From Aureibaculum luteum (GTDB lineage: Bacteria; Bacteroidota; Bacteroidia; Flavobacteriales; Flavobacteriaceae), in contig NZ_QRGD01000001.1 of NCBI RefSeq assembly GCF_003449015.1, forward strand, positions 682,001-746,000: DNA of 64,000 bases, given 5' to 3'. Below are positions 8,476 through 16,805 of the stretch, piece by piece. The notes under the pieces were generated by a model. That model ran no database searches. It worked only from the letters and a program-made list of their open reading frames with translations, and was not told the DNA's origin. The first letter of the stretch is position 1, and every line of letters begins with the position of its first letter. The position numbers and the translations under genes were made by a program.

Positions 8476-9942
8476 ATGAAAAACCTAACCTTCACACTTT
8501 TACTTTTCTTAACCTTTGCATTTCAAATTAACGGACAATCCTTTACGGTTAGCTATAAACAAGACTTGATAAAAGAGAATTTTTCAGGAAACATATTGTT
8601 GTATTTATCAAAAGAAAATAAATCTCCTAAAGATGTTTTTGTAGGTTTAGAATTAATTCCTGTCTATCGCATTGTGGTAAATAATTTAAAGCCCAATGAA
8701 CCAGTTACATTCAATGACGATGCTGTATCCTACCCAGTAGAACTTACAAATATAGAAAGAGGGTTGTATTATGCTCAAGTGGTATTTGACAGAAACTTGG
8801 GCGACTCTAATATTGGTTCAAGTGCGGGTAACCTTTATTCAACCCCAATTAAAGTGGATGTAACCAAAAACGTTGAGACTGTTTTTACCTTAGTAGCAGA
8901 CAAAATAATAGCACCAATTCCATTTAAAGAAACCGTAACCTTAAAAGAATTAAGTGTAAAATCAGAATTATTAAGTGCTTTTCATCAAAAAGATGTTTTT
9001 GTAAATGCCGCTGTAAGTTTACCCGAAGGCTATGATAAAAATGCGAAACAGCACTACCCCGTTATTTATTCCATTTTCGGCTTCGGAGCCAATTACAAAT
9101 TACATTCAGGTATGGGTAAAAATAAATTTACTCAGCTTGGAGAGCAACCCGTTATTGTAGTTTACTTAGACGGAAATTGCCCTGAAGGACACTCTACCTA
9201 TGCTAATAGCGACATCAATGGACCTTGGGGCGATGCACTTGTAAAAGAGTTTATTCCGGCACTAAATAAAAAGTACCGCAGTAATGGAGCCAATTTATTA
9301 TTTGGGCATAGTAGTGGTGGCTGGACCTCTTTACAGTTGCAAATCAATTATCCTAAAATTTTTGCTGGTGCTTGGTCAAGTGCTCCAGATCAAGTAGATT
9401 TTAGAAACTATCAAAATAAAAACATCTATGAAACTGAAAATATGTTTTATGATGACAAAGGCAACTTATTAGCCGATGTTACCATAGCAGGCCGTTTTCC
9501 AGTAATTAGTGCCAAAGATTTTTACAGAACAGAAAACGTTATCTACAGAGGGTCTCAATTGCATTCCTTTGATGCCGTTTTTGGTGGCTACGACAAAGAT
9601 GGGAAACAAATACGATTGGTTAACTTACCCAATGGCGAAATAAACCAAGAGGCACTGCCCCTTTTTAAAAGATACGACCTATCCATTAAATTACGAGAAA
9701 ACTGGAATTCTTTACAAGAAGACCTCAACAACAAGATTAGAATTTCTGTGGGTACTAGTGATAATTTTTATTTACACCATGCCGTTAAATTATTTGAAGG
9801 TGAAATGATAAAACTAAATGCAGCAATGGAGTTTCAATATTATCCAGGCGATCATTTTACGGTCTTTACCGAAGTGTATCAAAAAGAAGGGGTATCTTTT
9901 TTAGAGAAATGCTATAAACGTTGGTTGCAAGAAAAGAAATAA
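8476..9942 (+). CDS. Exported alpha/beta-hydrolase, esterase D-like
   Basis: A 488-residue protein with a Sec signal peptide (cleavage after about residue 20, INGQS). Residues about 20-160 are a beta-rich N-terminal domain, and the rest is an alpha/beta-hydrolase of the putative esterase (enterochelin esterase/esterase D) type. The strand HYPVIYSIFGFG, the oxyanion region VYLDGNC and the nucleophile elbow GHSSGG (about residues 277-282) are visible. A late GDHFTVF supplies the catalytic His. It probably hydrolyses ester bonds of an extracellular or siderophore-like compound; the substrate is unknown. It follows the lipocalin-like gene by 16 bp. Confidence 0.8.
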   Translation: MKNLTFTLLLFLTFAFQINGQSFTVSYKQDLIKENFSGNILLYLSKENKSPKDVFVGLELIPVYRIVVNNLKPNEPVTFNDDAVSYPVELTNIERGLYYAQVVFDRNLGDSNIGSSAGNLYSTPIKVDVTKNVETVFTLVADKIIAPIPFKETVTLKELSVKSELLSAFHQKDVFVNAAVSLPEGYDKNAKQHYPVIYSIFGFGANYKLHSGMGKNKFTQLGEQPVIVVYLDGNCPEGHSTYANSDINGPWGDALVKEFIPALNKKYRSNGANLLFGHSSGGWTSLQLQINYPKIFAGAWSSAPDQVDFRNYQNKNIYETENMFYDDKGNLLADVTIAGRFPVISAKDFYRTENVIYRGSQLHSFDAVFGGYDKDGKQIRLVNLPNGEINQEALPLFKRYDLSIKLRENWNSLQEDLNNKIRISVGTSDNFYLHHAVKLFEGEMIKLNAAMEFQYYPGDHFTVFTEVYQKEGVSFLEKCYKRWLQEKK

Positions 9943-10010
9943 ATTAGGTTTATAATATATTCATTTGGTTTGCTAAATATAATATTATATTAGCTGCAGC
10001 TCATTTAACA

Positions 10011-10075
10011 AGCCCCAATTTTCTCCCTTCATCCCAGAAGCTATAAAATTTAGACATGTTTAGCTACTAACTATT
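10011..10075 (+). repeat. Intergenic cassette-site repeat, partial copy (core)
   Basis: Contains the core CCCCAATTTTCTCCCTTC-ATCCCAGAAGC-(n)-AAAATTTAGA shared with about ten other sites in 10-29 kb. The left part (poly-T, ACTTAGCTTAC) and the terminal GTTATAC hairpin are missing or degraded. It lies before the first STAS-like gene. Confidence 0.7.
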
Positions 10076-10219
10076 GAAACAGATAAAACAAACAACTCTT
10101 ATCAGGCTACAAAATTGTAATGTAAAAACTCAAAAAGTAATAGTAAAAAAGAATGAGTTACAGTTGCGAGTCCTCATCTAAAAAACTATAGTAACCAACC
10201 ATCAAAGATTTGATTATTT

Positions 10220-10564
10220 ATGGAAATAAAATTTTCAATAGAACCCGAATTTCTTGAAGTCGAATTAAACGGAAGTTTTACGTATGATGCTTTTGTTGAC
10301 TTTCTAAAACTATTAGGGAAAAAAGATTCAGAATACATTTATATTGATGCTTCTAAATTACAGAACACCAATCTTTCGTATCAAGTACGGTTTGACATTG
10401 TAAATGTTGCGTTAGCAAATCTTAACTTCGTTTGCAAAATTGCCATTGTGTGGCCAGCTAGAGATATTAATAATTTTATCATAGATAATATGCAACGTCA
10501 TGGGCATGCTATTCAAATTTTTAGTGAACCAAACAAAGCGAAATCATGGTTGCTAAAAAAATAA
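10220..10564 (+). CDS. Small STAS/SpoIIAA-like protein, copy 1
   Basis: A 114-residue cytosolic protein with alternating strands and helices. It begins MEIKFSIEPEFLEVELNGSFTYDAFVDFLKLL, then IYIDASKLQNTNLSYQVRFDI, IAIVWPARD and a terminal AIQIFSEPNKAKSWLLKK. The pattern of a short beta strand followed by an IDAS strand and the AxxWL end fits STAS/SpoIIAA-like domains, which often act in partner binding. Its close paralogue lies 330 bp downstream. About 70 bp of 5' leader are also shared between the two, so the whole unit was duplicated. Confidence 0.6.
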   Translation: MEIKFSIEPEFLEVELNGSFTYDAFVDFLKLLGKKDSEYIYIDASKLQNTNLSYQVRFDIVNVALANLNFVCKIAIVWPARDINNFIIDNMQRHGHAIQIFSEPNKAKSWLLKK

Positions 10565-10597
10565 TTTTAAAATGATCTAATTTTAAAATAAAACGAG

Positions 10598-10771
10598 GTT
10601 AAAACCCAAGCGTTTAAAACCTTATTATTTGTTTTTAACTCCTTTTTTCATAACTTAGCTTACATAATTCATCTAAACTAAGCAAAAACCCAATTTTCTC
10701 CCTTCAACTCAGAAGCAATAAAATTTAAATTTGTTTAGCTACAAAATGATGTAGCAGTTAAAAGAAATGCT
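10598..10771 (+). repeat. Intergenic cassette-site repeat
   Basis: Carries, in order, AAAACCC...CTTATTATTTGTTTTTAAC, the T-run, ATAACTTAGCTTAC, the CTAAGCAAAAACCCAATTTTCTCCCTTCAA core, CAGAAGC and the AAATGATGTAGCAGTTAAAAGAAAT tail. The final hairpin with GTTATAC is absent. It separates the two STAS-like paralogues. Confidence 0.8.
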
Positions 10772-10895
10772 TATAATCAAGTTTTTTAATTATTATGTGA
10801 AAGCTGTAAAAGGAATAGTAAAAAAAAGAATAAGATACCAATCTTAGTTTTCATCTTTAAACTAAACAAACCAACCATCAAAGACTTGATTGTTT

Positions 10896-11240
10896 ATGGA
10901 AATAATATTTTCAATAGAGCCTGAATTTCTTGAAGCCGAATTAAGCGGAAGTTTTACGCAAGACGCTATGGTTGACTTTTTAAAACAGTTAGGAACAAAA
11001 GATTCAAATAAAATTTTAATAGACGCTTCTGAATTACAAAACACTAATCTTAGTTATGAATTACGATTTGATATTACAAATATTTCGGTCATAATTCTTG
11101 ACAAGGATACCAAATTTGCCGTTGTACGGCCTGCTAAAAATAACAATAATTTTATTATTGATAATTTGCAACGTCTTGGGTATTCTATTCAAATTTTTAG
11201 TAAAAAAAATAAAGCCAAGCAATGGCTGCTAAAAAAATAA
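10896..11240 (+). CDS. Small STAS/SpoIIAA-like protein, copy 2
   Basis: A paralogue of the gene at 10220, of identical length from the aligned ATG at 10896. A TTG two codons earlier is in frame but is not supported by the paralogue. Most residues are conserved (EIxFSIEPEFLEAELSGSFT, IDASELQNTNLSYELRFDI, IQIFSKKNKAKQWLLKK). The shared leader upstream (GGAATAGTAAAAAA..., CCAACCATCAAAGACTTGAT) shows that DNA outside the coding region was duplicated too. Function as for copy 1: probably partner binding, not established. A partial cassette-site tail follows it. Confidence 0.6.
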   Translation: MEIIFSIEPEFLEAELSGSFTQDAMVDFLKQLGTKDSNKILIDASELQNTNLSYELRFDITNISVIILDKDTKFAVVRPAKNNNNFIIDNLQRLGYSIQIFSKKNKAKQWLLKK

Positions 11241-11260
11241 TTGAATAGGTTAATATAGTA

Positions 11261-11320
11261 AATGATCTAACAATTAAGAGAATTATCACTATTATAGTTA
11301 TACGTAAGTTGAGCATAATT
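11261..11320 (+). repeat. Cassette-site repeat, tail only
   Basis: AATGATCTAACAATTAAGAGAATTA...AGTTATACGTAAGTTGAGCA matches the end of the long sites (AATGATGTAACAGTTAAGAGAAAT...GTTATACnnATGTTG). The core is absent. It lies just before the QorB-like gene. Confidence 0.6.
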
Positions 11321-11332
11321 TAAAAATACAAC

Positions 11333-12181
11333 ATGAAAATTGCAGTAACAGCAGCAAACGGACACTTAGGTACTTCCATAGTAAATGAACTTAAAAGAGA
11401 AATTGGAAAAGAGAACGTTATTGGAATCGTACGGACACCAGAAAAAGCTTCTCACCTCGGTATTGAAATTCGAAAAGGTGATTACAATAGCCGTGACGAT
11501 TTTAACACAGCTTTAAAAGGAATTGATTCGTTATTGCTTATTTCAGGAATGGACGATCCACAAAAAAGAATCCAACAACATAGAAACGTAATTGAAGCTG
11601 CAAAACAAAATGGTGTTAAAAAGATAGTCTACACCAGCATTATTGGCGACGAAGAAAAAACCGCTTTTAGCCCCATAGTAAAAAGCAATCGTCAGACTGA
11701 AAAAGATGTACGAGAATCAGGTTTAAATTGGGCCATTGGTAGAAATGGAATTTATATTGAGCCTGACCTTGAGTATATCGATACGTATACAAAAGAAGGG
11801 GAAATTAGAAACTGTGCCCAAGACGGAAAGTGTGGTTATACCAGCAGAAAAGAATTAGGTTTTGCTTATACACAAATGCTAATTGACGACAAACATAACG
11901 GACAAATATACAATTTGGTGGGCGAATTGATAACACAGACCCAATTGGCTGAATATATTAATCAGGTATTTCATACAAATCTGACATACAAATCTGTTTC
12001 TGTAGAAGCGTATGAGAATGAAAGAAAAGAAGAATTAGGCGATTTCATTGGAACCGTTATTGCCGGAATTTACAACGGAATTAAGATTGGTGTAAATAAT
12101 GTACATTCCGATTTTGAAAAAGCATCGGGAAGACCACATAAATCAACTATTGAATTGATGGAAACATTTAAAAAAAAATAA
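11333..12181 (+). CDS. NmrA-like NAD(P)-binding oxidoreductase (QorB/YtfG type)
   Basis: A 282-residue atypical short-chain dehydrogenase. The N-terminal nucleotide-binding motif is AVTAANGHLGTSIV (residues 4-17), a GxxGxxG variant as in NmrA and QorB. The VIGIVRTPEKA segment and the KIVYTSIIGDE strand (about residues 101-111) are family-typical, as is the C-terminal LVGELITQTQLAEYI. QorB-type members reduce quinones with NAD(P)H; NmrA-type members are redox sensors without catalysis, so either role is possible. It is a single-gene unit between two cassette-site repeats and has no visible link to its neighbours. Confidence 0.8.
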   Translation: MKIAVTAANGHLGTSIVNELKREIGKENVIGIVRTPEKASHLGIEIRKGDYNSRDDFNTALKGIDSLLLISGMDDPQKRIQQHRNVIEAAKQNGVKKIVYTSIIGDEEKTAFSPIVKSNRQTEKDVRESGLNWAIGRNGIYIEPDLEYIDTYTKEGEIRNCAQDGKCGYTSRKELGFAYTQMLIDDKHNGQIYNLVGELITQTQLAEYINQVFHTNLTYKSVSVEAYENERKEELGDFIGTVIAGIYNGIKIGVNNVHSDFEKASGRPHKSTIELMETFKKK

Positions 12182-12280
12182 TTACCCCTCTTAATAAGAA
12201 CTAAGCTAAAAACTTCGCGACGCCTCGAGATAAAAACTAGTAGAGTTTAGTAATACTATACAAATTTTTAGTAAAAAAGT

Positions 12281-12500
12281 TAACCCCATTCTAAAGCCCT
12301 AAGATTTATTACCTTATTATTTGTTTGTAACCCCTTTTTTTTTAATTTAGCTTACTTAAGTCGTTAACGCTAAACAAACCCCAATTGTATCCCTTAAAAC
12401 AAGAAGCTTTAATTTTCGATTTGTTTACCTATTAAATGATGTAACTGTTTAGATAAATAGCACTCCGACACTTCTGGAGTGGTTATCCATATTTAATAGC
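12281..12500 (+). repeat. Intergenic cassette-site repeat, long copy
   Basis: A nearly complete copy: AACCCC...TTATTATTTGTTTGTAACCCC, T-run, TTAGCTTAC, GTTAACGCTAAACAAACCCCAATTGTATCCCTT, AGAAGC, AAATGATGTAACTGTTTAG, then the hairpin CACTCC-GACACTTCT-GGAGTG and GGTTATCC. The hairpin stem here (CACTCC/GGAGTG) differs from other copies yet still pairs. About 30 bp just upstream (12252-12280) resemble the 3' end of the STAS-like genes. Confidence 0.8.
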
Positions 12501-12533
12501 AAAAATTAAAATGAACAATCCAAACTCAAGAAT

Positions 12534-13772
12534 ATGAAGAAAAATTACCTTTTAATTTTTATTATCTTACCAATGTTTGCCTTTTCTCAGTTTAATGTAA
12601 ATACTGTGGAAGTGACAACAAATGATTTAGTTTACGATAGCAATACCGATCGAATTTATGTATCTATTCCAAGTTCAAATGGTGCTAATGGAAATAGCAT
12701 AGGTGTTATAAATCCAAAAAACTTTACCTTAGAGAATACTATTTTTATTGGAAGTGAGCCTACCGTATTGGCAATTTCTGATGATGGACAATATATTTAT
12801 AGCGGATTTAGTGGCTCATCAACGGTTAGAAGATTCGAAATTTCTTCTCAAACGTCAGGACTTCAATTTAGTTTAGGCTCTGATTCTTCAAATGGTTCTT
12901 TTTATGTTGAAGATATTGAGGTAATGCCTGGGCAATCAAATACCATTGCTGTTTCAAGAAAAAATATTGGGTTTACACCAAGGCATGAAGGGGTAGCAAT
13001 TTATGATAATGGCGTTATAAGACCCACAACTACCCCAGCCCATACAGGTAGTAACAGAATTGAATTTAGTGCTCAAAATTCTTTAATTGGATATAATAAT
13101 GAAACCACAGAATATGGAATAAGAAGAATGTCAATAAATAGTACGGGAGTTAGTGTTGTAGGAGTATCATCAAATGTATTATCCGGATCTGACGAAGATT
13201 TTAGTTATTACAATGGCAGAATATATGCAACTGATGGCACCGTTGTAGATGCAACAAGTTCATTATTTGTAGCAGGTACTTTCTCAAATGTAAATGGCCC
13301 TTCAGTATATGATATAAATGCAGACCTAGTTTGTTATGCGAGTTTTGATTTTTCTGGAAATATAGTATTTCAACGATTTAATCCAACTACTTTTTTACTG
13401 GCAGATAATTTACCTATTTCAGTAGCTTTTGGTGATGTAAATAACATTATTACATGCGGAACAGGTTGCTATGCCTTTAACAGTTCTGACAATAAAGTAG
13501 TCATTATTAAAGATGCTACTTTAGGATTAACCCAATTTGATTCCGAAAATCAATTAAGCATTCATCCAAATCCAACCGTTGATTATATCAGTATAACCAA
13601 TGGTGAAAATATTGAGAAAATCCTTGTTTACGATTTAAGAGGTAAAATAGTAGCCAATTTTAATAATAAAGCGGACCATCTATATTTAGGAAATTTAGCA
13701 TCAGGCACTTATTTTGTTAAAATTCATGACAAAAATAATAGAACAATAAACAGAAAATTATTAAAGAAATAA
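12534..13772 (+). CDS. T9SS-exported beta-propeller-like protein
   Basis: This 412-residue secreted protein begins with a signal peptide (cleaved after FAFSQ, residue 19). The central part has short repeats of the kind seen in YVTN/surface-layer propellers (LVYDSNTDRIYVSIPSS, TVLAISDDGQYIYSGF). It ends in a type A T9SS sorting domain: SIHPNPTVDYISI (starting about residue 344), ILVYDLRGKIV and FVKIHDKNNRTINRKLLKK. It is therefore expected to cross the outer membrane by the type IX system and be attached or released. Ligand unknown. Upstream and downstream are cassette-site repeats. Confidence 0.8.
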   Translation: MKKNYLLIFIILPMFAFSQFNVNTVEVTTNDLVYDSNTDRIYVSIPSSNGANGNSIGVINPKNFTLENTIFIGSEPTVLAISDDGQYIYSGFSGSSTVRRFEISSQTSGLQFSLGSDSSNGSFYVEDIEVMPGQSNTIAVSRKNIGFTPRHEGVAIYDNGVIRPTTTPAHTGSNRIEFSAQNSLIGYNNETTEYGIRRMSINSTGVSVVGVSSNVLSGSDEDFSYYNGRIYATDGTVVDATSSLFVAGTFSNVNGPSVYDINADLVCYASFDFSGNIVFQRFNPTTFLLADNLPISVAFGDVNNIITCGTGCYAFNSSDNKVVIIKDATLGLTQFDSENQLSIHPNPTVDYISITNGENIEKILVYDLRGKIVANFNNKADHLYLGNLASGTYFVKIHDKNNRTINRKLLKK

Positions 13773-13822
13773 CCCTCCCGACACTTTGGGAATAGTTAAA
13801 CGTATGTTGGTTGCAATTGAAA
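13773..13822 (+). repeat. Cassette-site repeat, tail only
   Basis: AACCCTCCCGACACTTTGGGAATAGTTAAACGTATGTTGGTTGC is the terminal hairpin and GTTATAC/GTTGG end of the long sites. It directly follows the T9SS protein gene's stop codon with no core. Confidence 0.7.
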
Positions 13823-13849
13823 GAAAAATCATAATTAAATTTTAACATA

Positions 13850-14347
13850 ATGAAGAAATTAATACTTGGATTAATAGTAGCTGTACTATTGATAAGCTGT
13901 AATAAATCAAAAAAAATATATGATTTAAAACAATTTTGCAATTACACGATAGCGTGTTATAAAAATGATAACATATCGGAAGCACTAGCATTGAGAATAA
14001 ACAAAGAGGAATTAATGCGTGCAATAACCGCAATGACTATGCCTGAAACTAATAAAAAGCAAGAATTAGAAGCTACAGAAAATCGAGCAAAGGATGGCTA
14101 TTTCGACAAAACAAGATTAGAGAAAGCATATTCAGAATTTAAAACGACACAAGACAAAGATTTTTGGGAAAACTGTTCAATTGAAGAATATAAGTATCTT
14201 CAGACTGAAGATTTTTTTGGTTATGAAATGGCTGAACCTATCGTTGTTTTAAAATATGGAGATATAACGAAAAACTTTAAAATAGGTGAATTAATAAAAA
14301 CGAACAACGGGTGGAAAACACTTGGAGCTGGACCCAGTTGGAAATAA
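13850..14347 (+). CDS. Hypothetical lipoprotein
   Basis: Not recognised. A 165-residue protein with a lipoprotein signal (MKKLILGLIVAVLLISC, lipidated Cys17). The mature part is rich in charged residues and helical, with IACYKNDNISEALALRINKEELMRAITAMTMP near residues 35-65 and a short strand-rich C-terminus (PIVVLKYGDITKNFKIGELIKTNNGWKTLG). The end resembles small stress or solvent-exposed lipoproteins of Bacteroidota in which a strand pair closes the fold. A single gene between short repeat ends. Confidence 0.6.
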   Translation: MKKLILGLIVAVLLISCNKSKKIYDLKQFCNYTIACYKNDNISEALALRINKEELMRAITAMTMPETNKKQELEATENRAKDGYFDKTRLEKAYSEFKTTQDKDFWENCSIEEYKYLQTEDFFGYEMAEPIVVLKYGDITKNFKIGELIKTNNGWKTLGAGPSWK

Positions 14348-14512
14348 AAACCGCATAAACACTTGCTATATTTAAATGGGGTAGATTTTTCCTTGGAACA
14401 CCAAAAGGGGTGGCTTATTTATTAAATTTATAGCAAAATCAACAAAATTAACCATACACCTACCTAACGCTTGCAATAAAATAAAATGACGGTGTACACC
14501 AAAATTAGTTAA

Positions 14513-15016
14513 ATGAAAAAAAATATTTCTTATAAATTACTATTTCTTAGCTTATTAATAATTGGCTTCAGCTCTTGTAACATAAAGCAAAAGGAATCTG
14601 AGAAAAATAAAATCTCAAAGGTTGAAAATGAAAAAGCATTTACTTCATTAATTTTAAAGCATTTAAATGCAGTACAAAATAAAGACTTAAATACTTTAAA
14701 ATCTACAATGTCTCCAAAGGGCAATATGGAATTAATTCAACCAAGTTCTGAAATTGTATATGCTGTTGATGGATTTATGAAATTTCATCAAGAATGGTTT
14801 AAAGTACCTAACTGGACAATTAACACAAAAATATTGAGTACTGATATTGGAGACAAATTTGGTGTAGCTACAACAGAATTTTTGTACAAGGAACCAGAAA
14901 GAAATGGAAAACCATATTTTAATAGACTTATTGTTACTTATGCTTTAGAAAAAATAGATAACAATTGGTATATCATTAAAGACCATGCTAGTTCAATTGA
15001 AAAAACAATAGATTAA
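14513..15016 (+). CDS. Lipoprotein with SnoaL/NTF2-like domain
   Basis: A 167-residue lipoprotein (lipobox GFSSC, Cys22). The mature part matches the DUF4440/SnoaL-like cone fold: an N-terminal helix pair (LILKHLNAVQNKDLNTLKSTMSPKGN), a FMKFHQEWFK helix, then strands WTINTKIL, KFGVATTEFLY, NRLIVTYALEKIDNNWYIIKDHAS. In this superfamily the cone holds small ligands or catalyses isomerisation, but many members have no known activity. The nearby upstream DNA has the box CTAACGCTTGCAAT, which may be a cassette boundary. Confidence 0.65.
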   Translation: MKKNISYKLLFLSLLIIGFSSCNIKQKESEKNKISKVENEKAFTSLILKHLNAVQNKDLNTLKSTMSPKGNMELIQPSSEIVYAVDGFMKFHQEWFKVPNWTINTKILSTDIGDKFGVATTEFLYKEPERNGKPYFNRLIVTYALEKIDNNWYIIKDHASSIEKTID

Positions 15017-15030
15017 ATACTTTTACCAAC

Positions 15031-15128
15031 GAATTTCAATTTATTTACCTACTAAATAGTGCAACAATTAAGAGAAATAACCCTCCCCACACTTCGGGAG
15101 TGGTAATTCAAATGTTGGCAACAATTGA
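15031..15128 (+). repeat. Cassette-site repeat, right half
   Basis: TTTCAATTTATTTACCTACTAAATAGTGCAAC, then ...AAGAGAAATAACCCTCCCC-ACACTTC-GGGAGTGG and the R'-type box GTTGGCAACAATT (15114-15126). The left half and core are missing. Confidence 0.75.
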
Positions 15129-15747
15129 CGCAACTAAATGAAGTTTCTAACATCTTTTTGTATAAATAACACATATGAAAACCAGAAATTACCTTATTGC
15201 TTTACTATTAATAAGTGGACTACTATTTTCTTGCTCATCTGATGATGACTTCAACTATCAAAATGATTTTGAAAGCAGCCAAAAATCTTGGTTGAGTTTT
15301 AAAGAATCTTCAAACAATTCATATACCTATGTGGTATCTGGAGGTTCTGTTTTTACAAGTTATGGCTGGGAGACTACTATAACAGTATCAAATGGAAAAG
15401 TAATTGAACGAGAGTTTAGATTCACAACAGGTGCAGAAAATTTTATTCCTGTAGACGAATTGGAATGGACTGAAAATGAAAATGAAATTGGCAGTTCAGA
15501 ACACGAGTATACAAGTGCTTTTTCTGCATTAACCTTAGATGAAATATATAACCTAGCAGAACAAGAATGGTTAATTAAAAGAAAAGGGGCAACCTCATAC
15601 TTTAAGTCAGAGAACAATGGGTTAATCTCAACTTGCGGCTATACTAAAAAAGAATGTTTAGACGATTGCTTTGTTGGAGTTACAATTAAAAACATAACAG
15701 CATTGTAAAATTTACCCAATCATTAAATTAAAAAAACTGTTGCCTAA
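15114..15747 (+). mobile_element. Putative gene cassette (lipoprotein)
   Basis: The start box GTTGGCAACAATT (15114-15126) and the box after the gene, AACTGTTGCCTAA (15735-15747), are reverse complements at 10 of 13 positions. They flank one lipoprotein gene. The arrangement is that of an integron-like cassette; the recombinase is unknown. Confidence 0.45.
15175..15708 (+). CDS. Hypothetical lipoprotein, SSDDD type
   Basis: Not recognised. A 177-residue lipoprotein: signal MKTRNYLIALLLISGLLFSC with Cys20, followed by the acidic SSDDD linker common on Bacteroidota surface-exposed lipoproteins. The mature part has repeated aromatic strand signals (YTYVVSGGSVFTSYGWETTITVSNGKVIEREFRFT) reminiscent of small beta-sandwich proteins, then an acidic stretch and a C-terminal Cys-rich segment (STCGYTKKECLDDCF) that may form disulfides. 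It sits in its own unit bounded by box pairs. Confidence 0.6.
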   Translation: MKTRNYLIALLLISGLLFSCSSDDDFNYQNDFESSQKSWLSFKESSNNSYTYVVSGGSVFTSYGWETTITVSNGKVIEREFRFTTGAENFIPVDELEWTENENEIGSSEHEYTSAFSALTLDEIYNLAEQEWLIKRKGATSYFKSENNGLISTCGYTKKECLDDCFVGVTIKNITAL

Positions 15748-15950
15748 ATGGTTGTAATTTATTATTGGCTTGCAACCTCTATTTTTATATCTTAGCTTAC
15801 GTAAGTTAGTAACACTAAACAAAAAACAAATTTTCTTCCTTCCACTCAGAAGCGTTAAAGTTTCAATTTGTTTACCTGCAAAATGATGTAATCGTTAAAA
15901 GGGACAACACTCCTGACACTTCGGGAGTGGTTAAACGTAAAGGTTAGCTG
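15735..15950 (+). repeat. Intergenic cassette-site repeat, long copy
   Basis: A complete copy: ATATCTTAGCTTACGTAAGTTAGTAACACTAAACAA, the core AAATTTTCTTCCTTCCACTCAGAAGCG, GATGTAATCGTTAAAAG, then the hairpin CACTCC-TGACACTTCG-GGAGTG, then GGTTAAACGTAAAGGTTAGCTG. It supplies the upstream region of the next lipoprotein gene. Confidence 0.8.
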
Positions 15951-16018
15951 TAAGCACAAACCATATGCTACGCAATCATACGATGTATTTAGCGTCTTTC
16001 TTTTTAAATAAGTAATGT

Positions 16019-16477
16019 ATGAAAACCAATTCTTCAATTAAAAGTTTGACACTTTTACTCGTTACACTATGTATATTCACTAGCTGCACAAAAGATGACG
16101 ATACCCTCTCCTATGATTTGACAGGTAGTTGGAAAGTGGTTTACTTTATGGACGGTAATAAGAAAATTACTAAATCAGAGGACAATACGTGGCCTGATAT
16201 TAATAATGGAGACATCACTGCAATTTTTACGGCACCCGATGGCAATGGAAAAGGAACCATTTCAGGAATTACGGTTTCTAATGGATATAGTGGAGACTAT
16301 ACCATTGAAAAGGCTGGAGAAATAGCAATTGGACCGATTACAACTACATTTATAAATGAACCTGAGTGGACAAAACTATTTAGGATTAGTTCGGCTCAAG
16401 AATTTGAGATTAGAAACGCAAGCCTTTTTATGTATTATAACAACAAGGAAAATACGATTGCGTTTGAGCGGAATTAG
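16019..16477 (+). CDS. Hypothetical lipoprotein, lipocalin-like
   Basis: A 152-residue lipoprotein (lipobox IFTSC, Cys22, then TKDDD). The mature sequence starts DLTGSWKVVYFMDGNKK, the GSW entry strand of lipocalin-like/DUF domains. It continues with short strands (DITAIFTAPDGNGKGTISGITVSNGYSGDYTIEKAGEIAIGPITTT). No ligand can be predicted. It is a single gene: the upstream box GTTAGCTG and the downstream stretch GGCAACTATATTTTTAGGTTATAC look like site ends, but do not pair clearly with each other. Confidence 0.6.
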   Translation: MKTNSSIKSLTLLLVTLCIFTSCTKDDDTLSYDLTGSWKVVYFMDGNKKITKSEDNTWPDINNGDITAIFTAPDGNGKGTISGITVSNGYSGDYTIEKAGEIAIGPITTTFINEPEWTKLFRISSAQEFEIRNASLFMYYNNKENTIAFERN

Positions 16478-16499
16478 GGCAACTATATTTTTAGGTTAT

Positions 16500-16715
16500 A
16501 CTGCCAACAAAAACACACTCTAAAACCCTAACATTTACCACTTTATTAGTTGTTTACAACCCTTTTTTTTATAACTTAGCTTACGTTAGTTTTTAACGCT
16601 AAGCAAAAACCAAATTTTCTCCCTTTAACCCAGAAGCCGTAAAATTCAATTTGCTTTAGTATTTAAGCGTTAAGAGAAATAACCCTATTACGGTTATATG
16701 TACGTTGGCAATAAG
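16500..16715 (+). repeat. Intergenic cassette-site repeat, long copy
   Basis: A complete copy starting with the box TGCCAACA, then CCCTAACATTTACCACTTTATTAGTTGTTT, T-run, ATAACTTAGCTTACG, TTAACGCTAAGCAAA, core, AGAAGCCG, GCGTTAAGAGAAATAACCC-TATTAC-GGTTATATGTACGTTGGCAATAAG. In this copy the hairpin loop is short. The last box is the start of the sigma-factor cassette. Confidence 0.85.
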
Positions 16716-16805
16716 TTAAAACAACGAATATTATTTAATTTATAAAAAAATTCAAAAGTTTACAGTTTTATTTGTGTCTAATCAATATAAATGATGCAAC
16801 AATAA

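Noticed and set aside
13717-14033. Two minus-strand ORFs near the lipoprotein gene
   Set aside because: Overlap the T9SS protein end and a lipoprotein with a clear signal peptide on the + strand.
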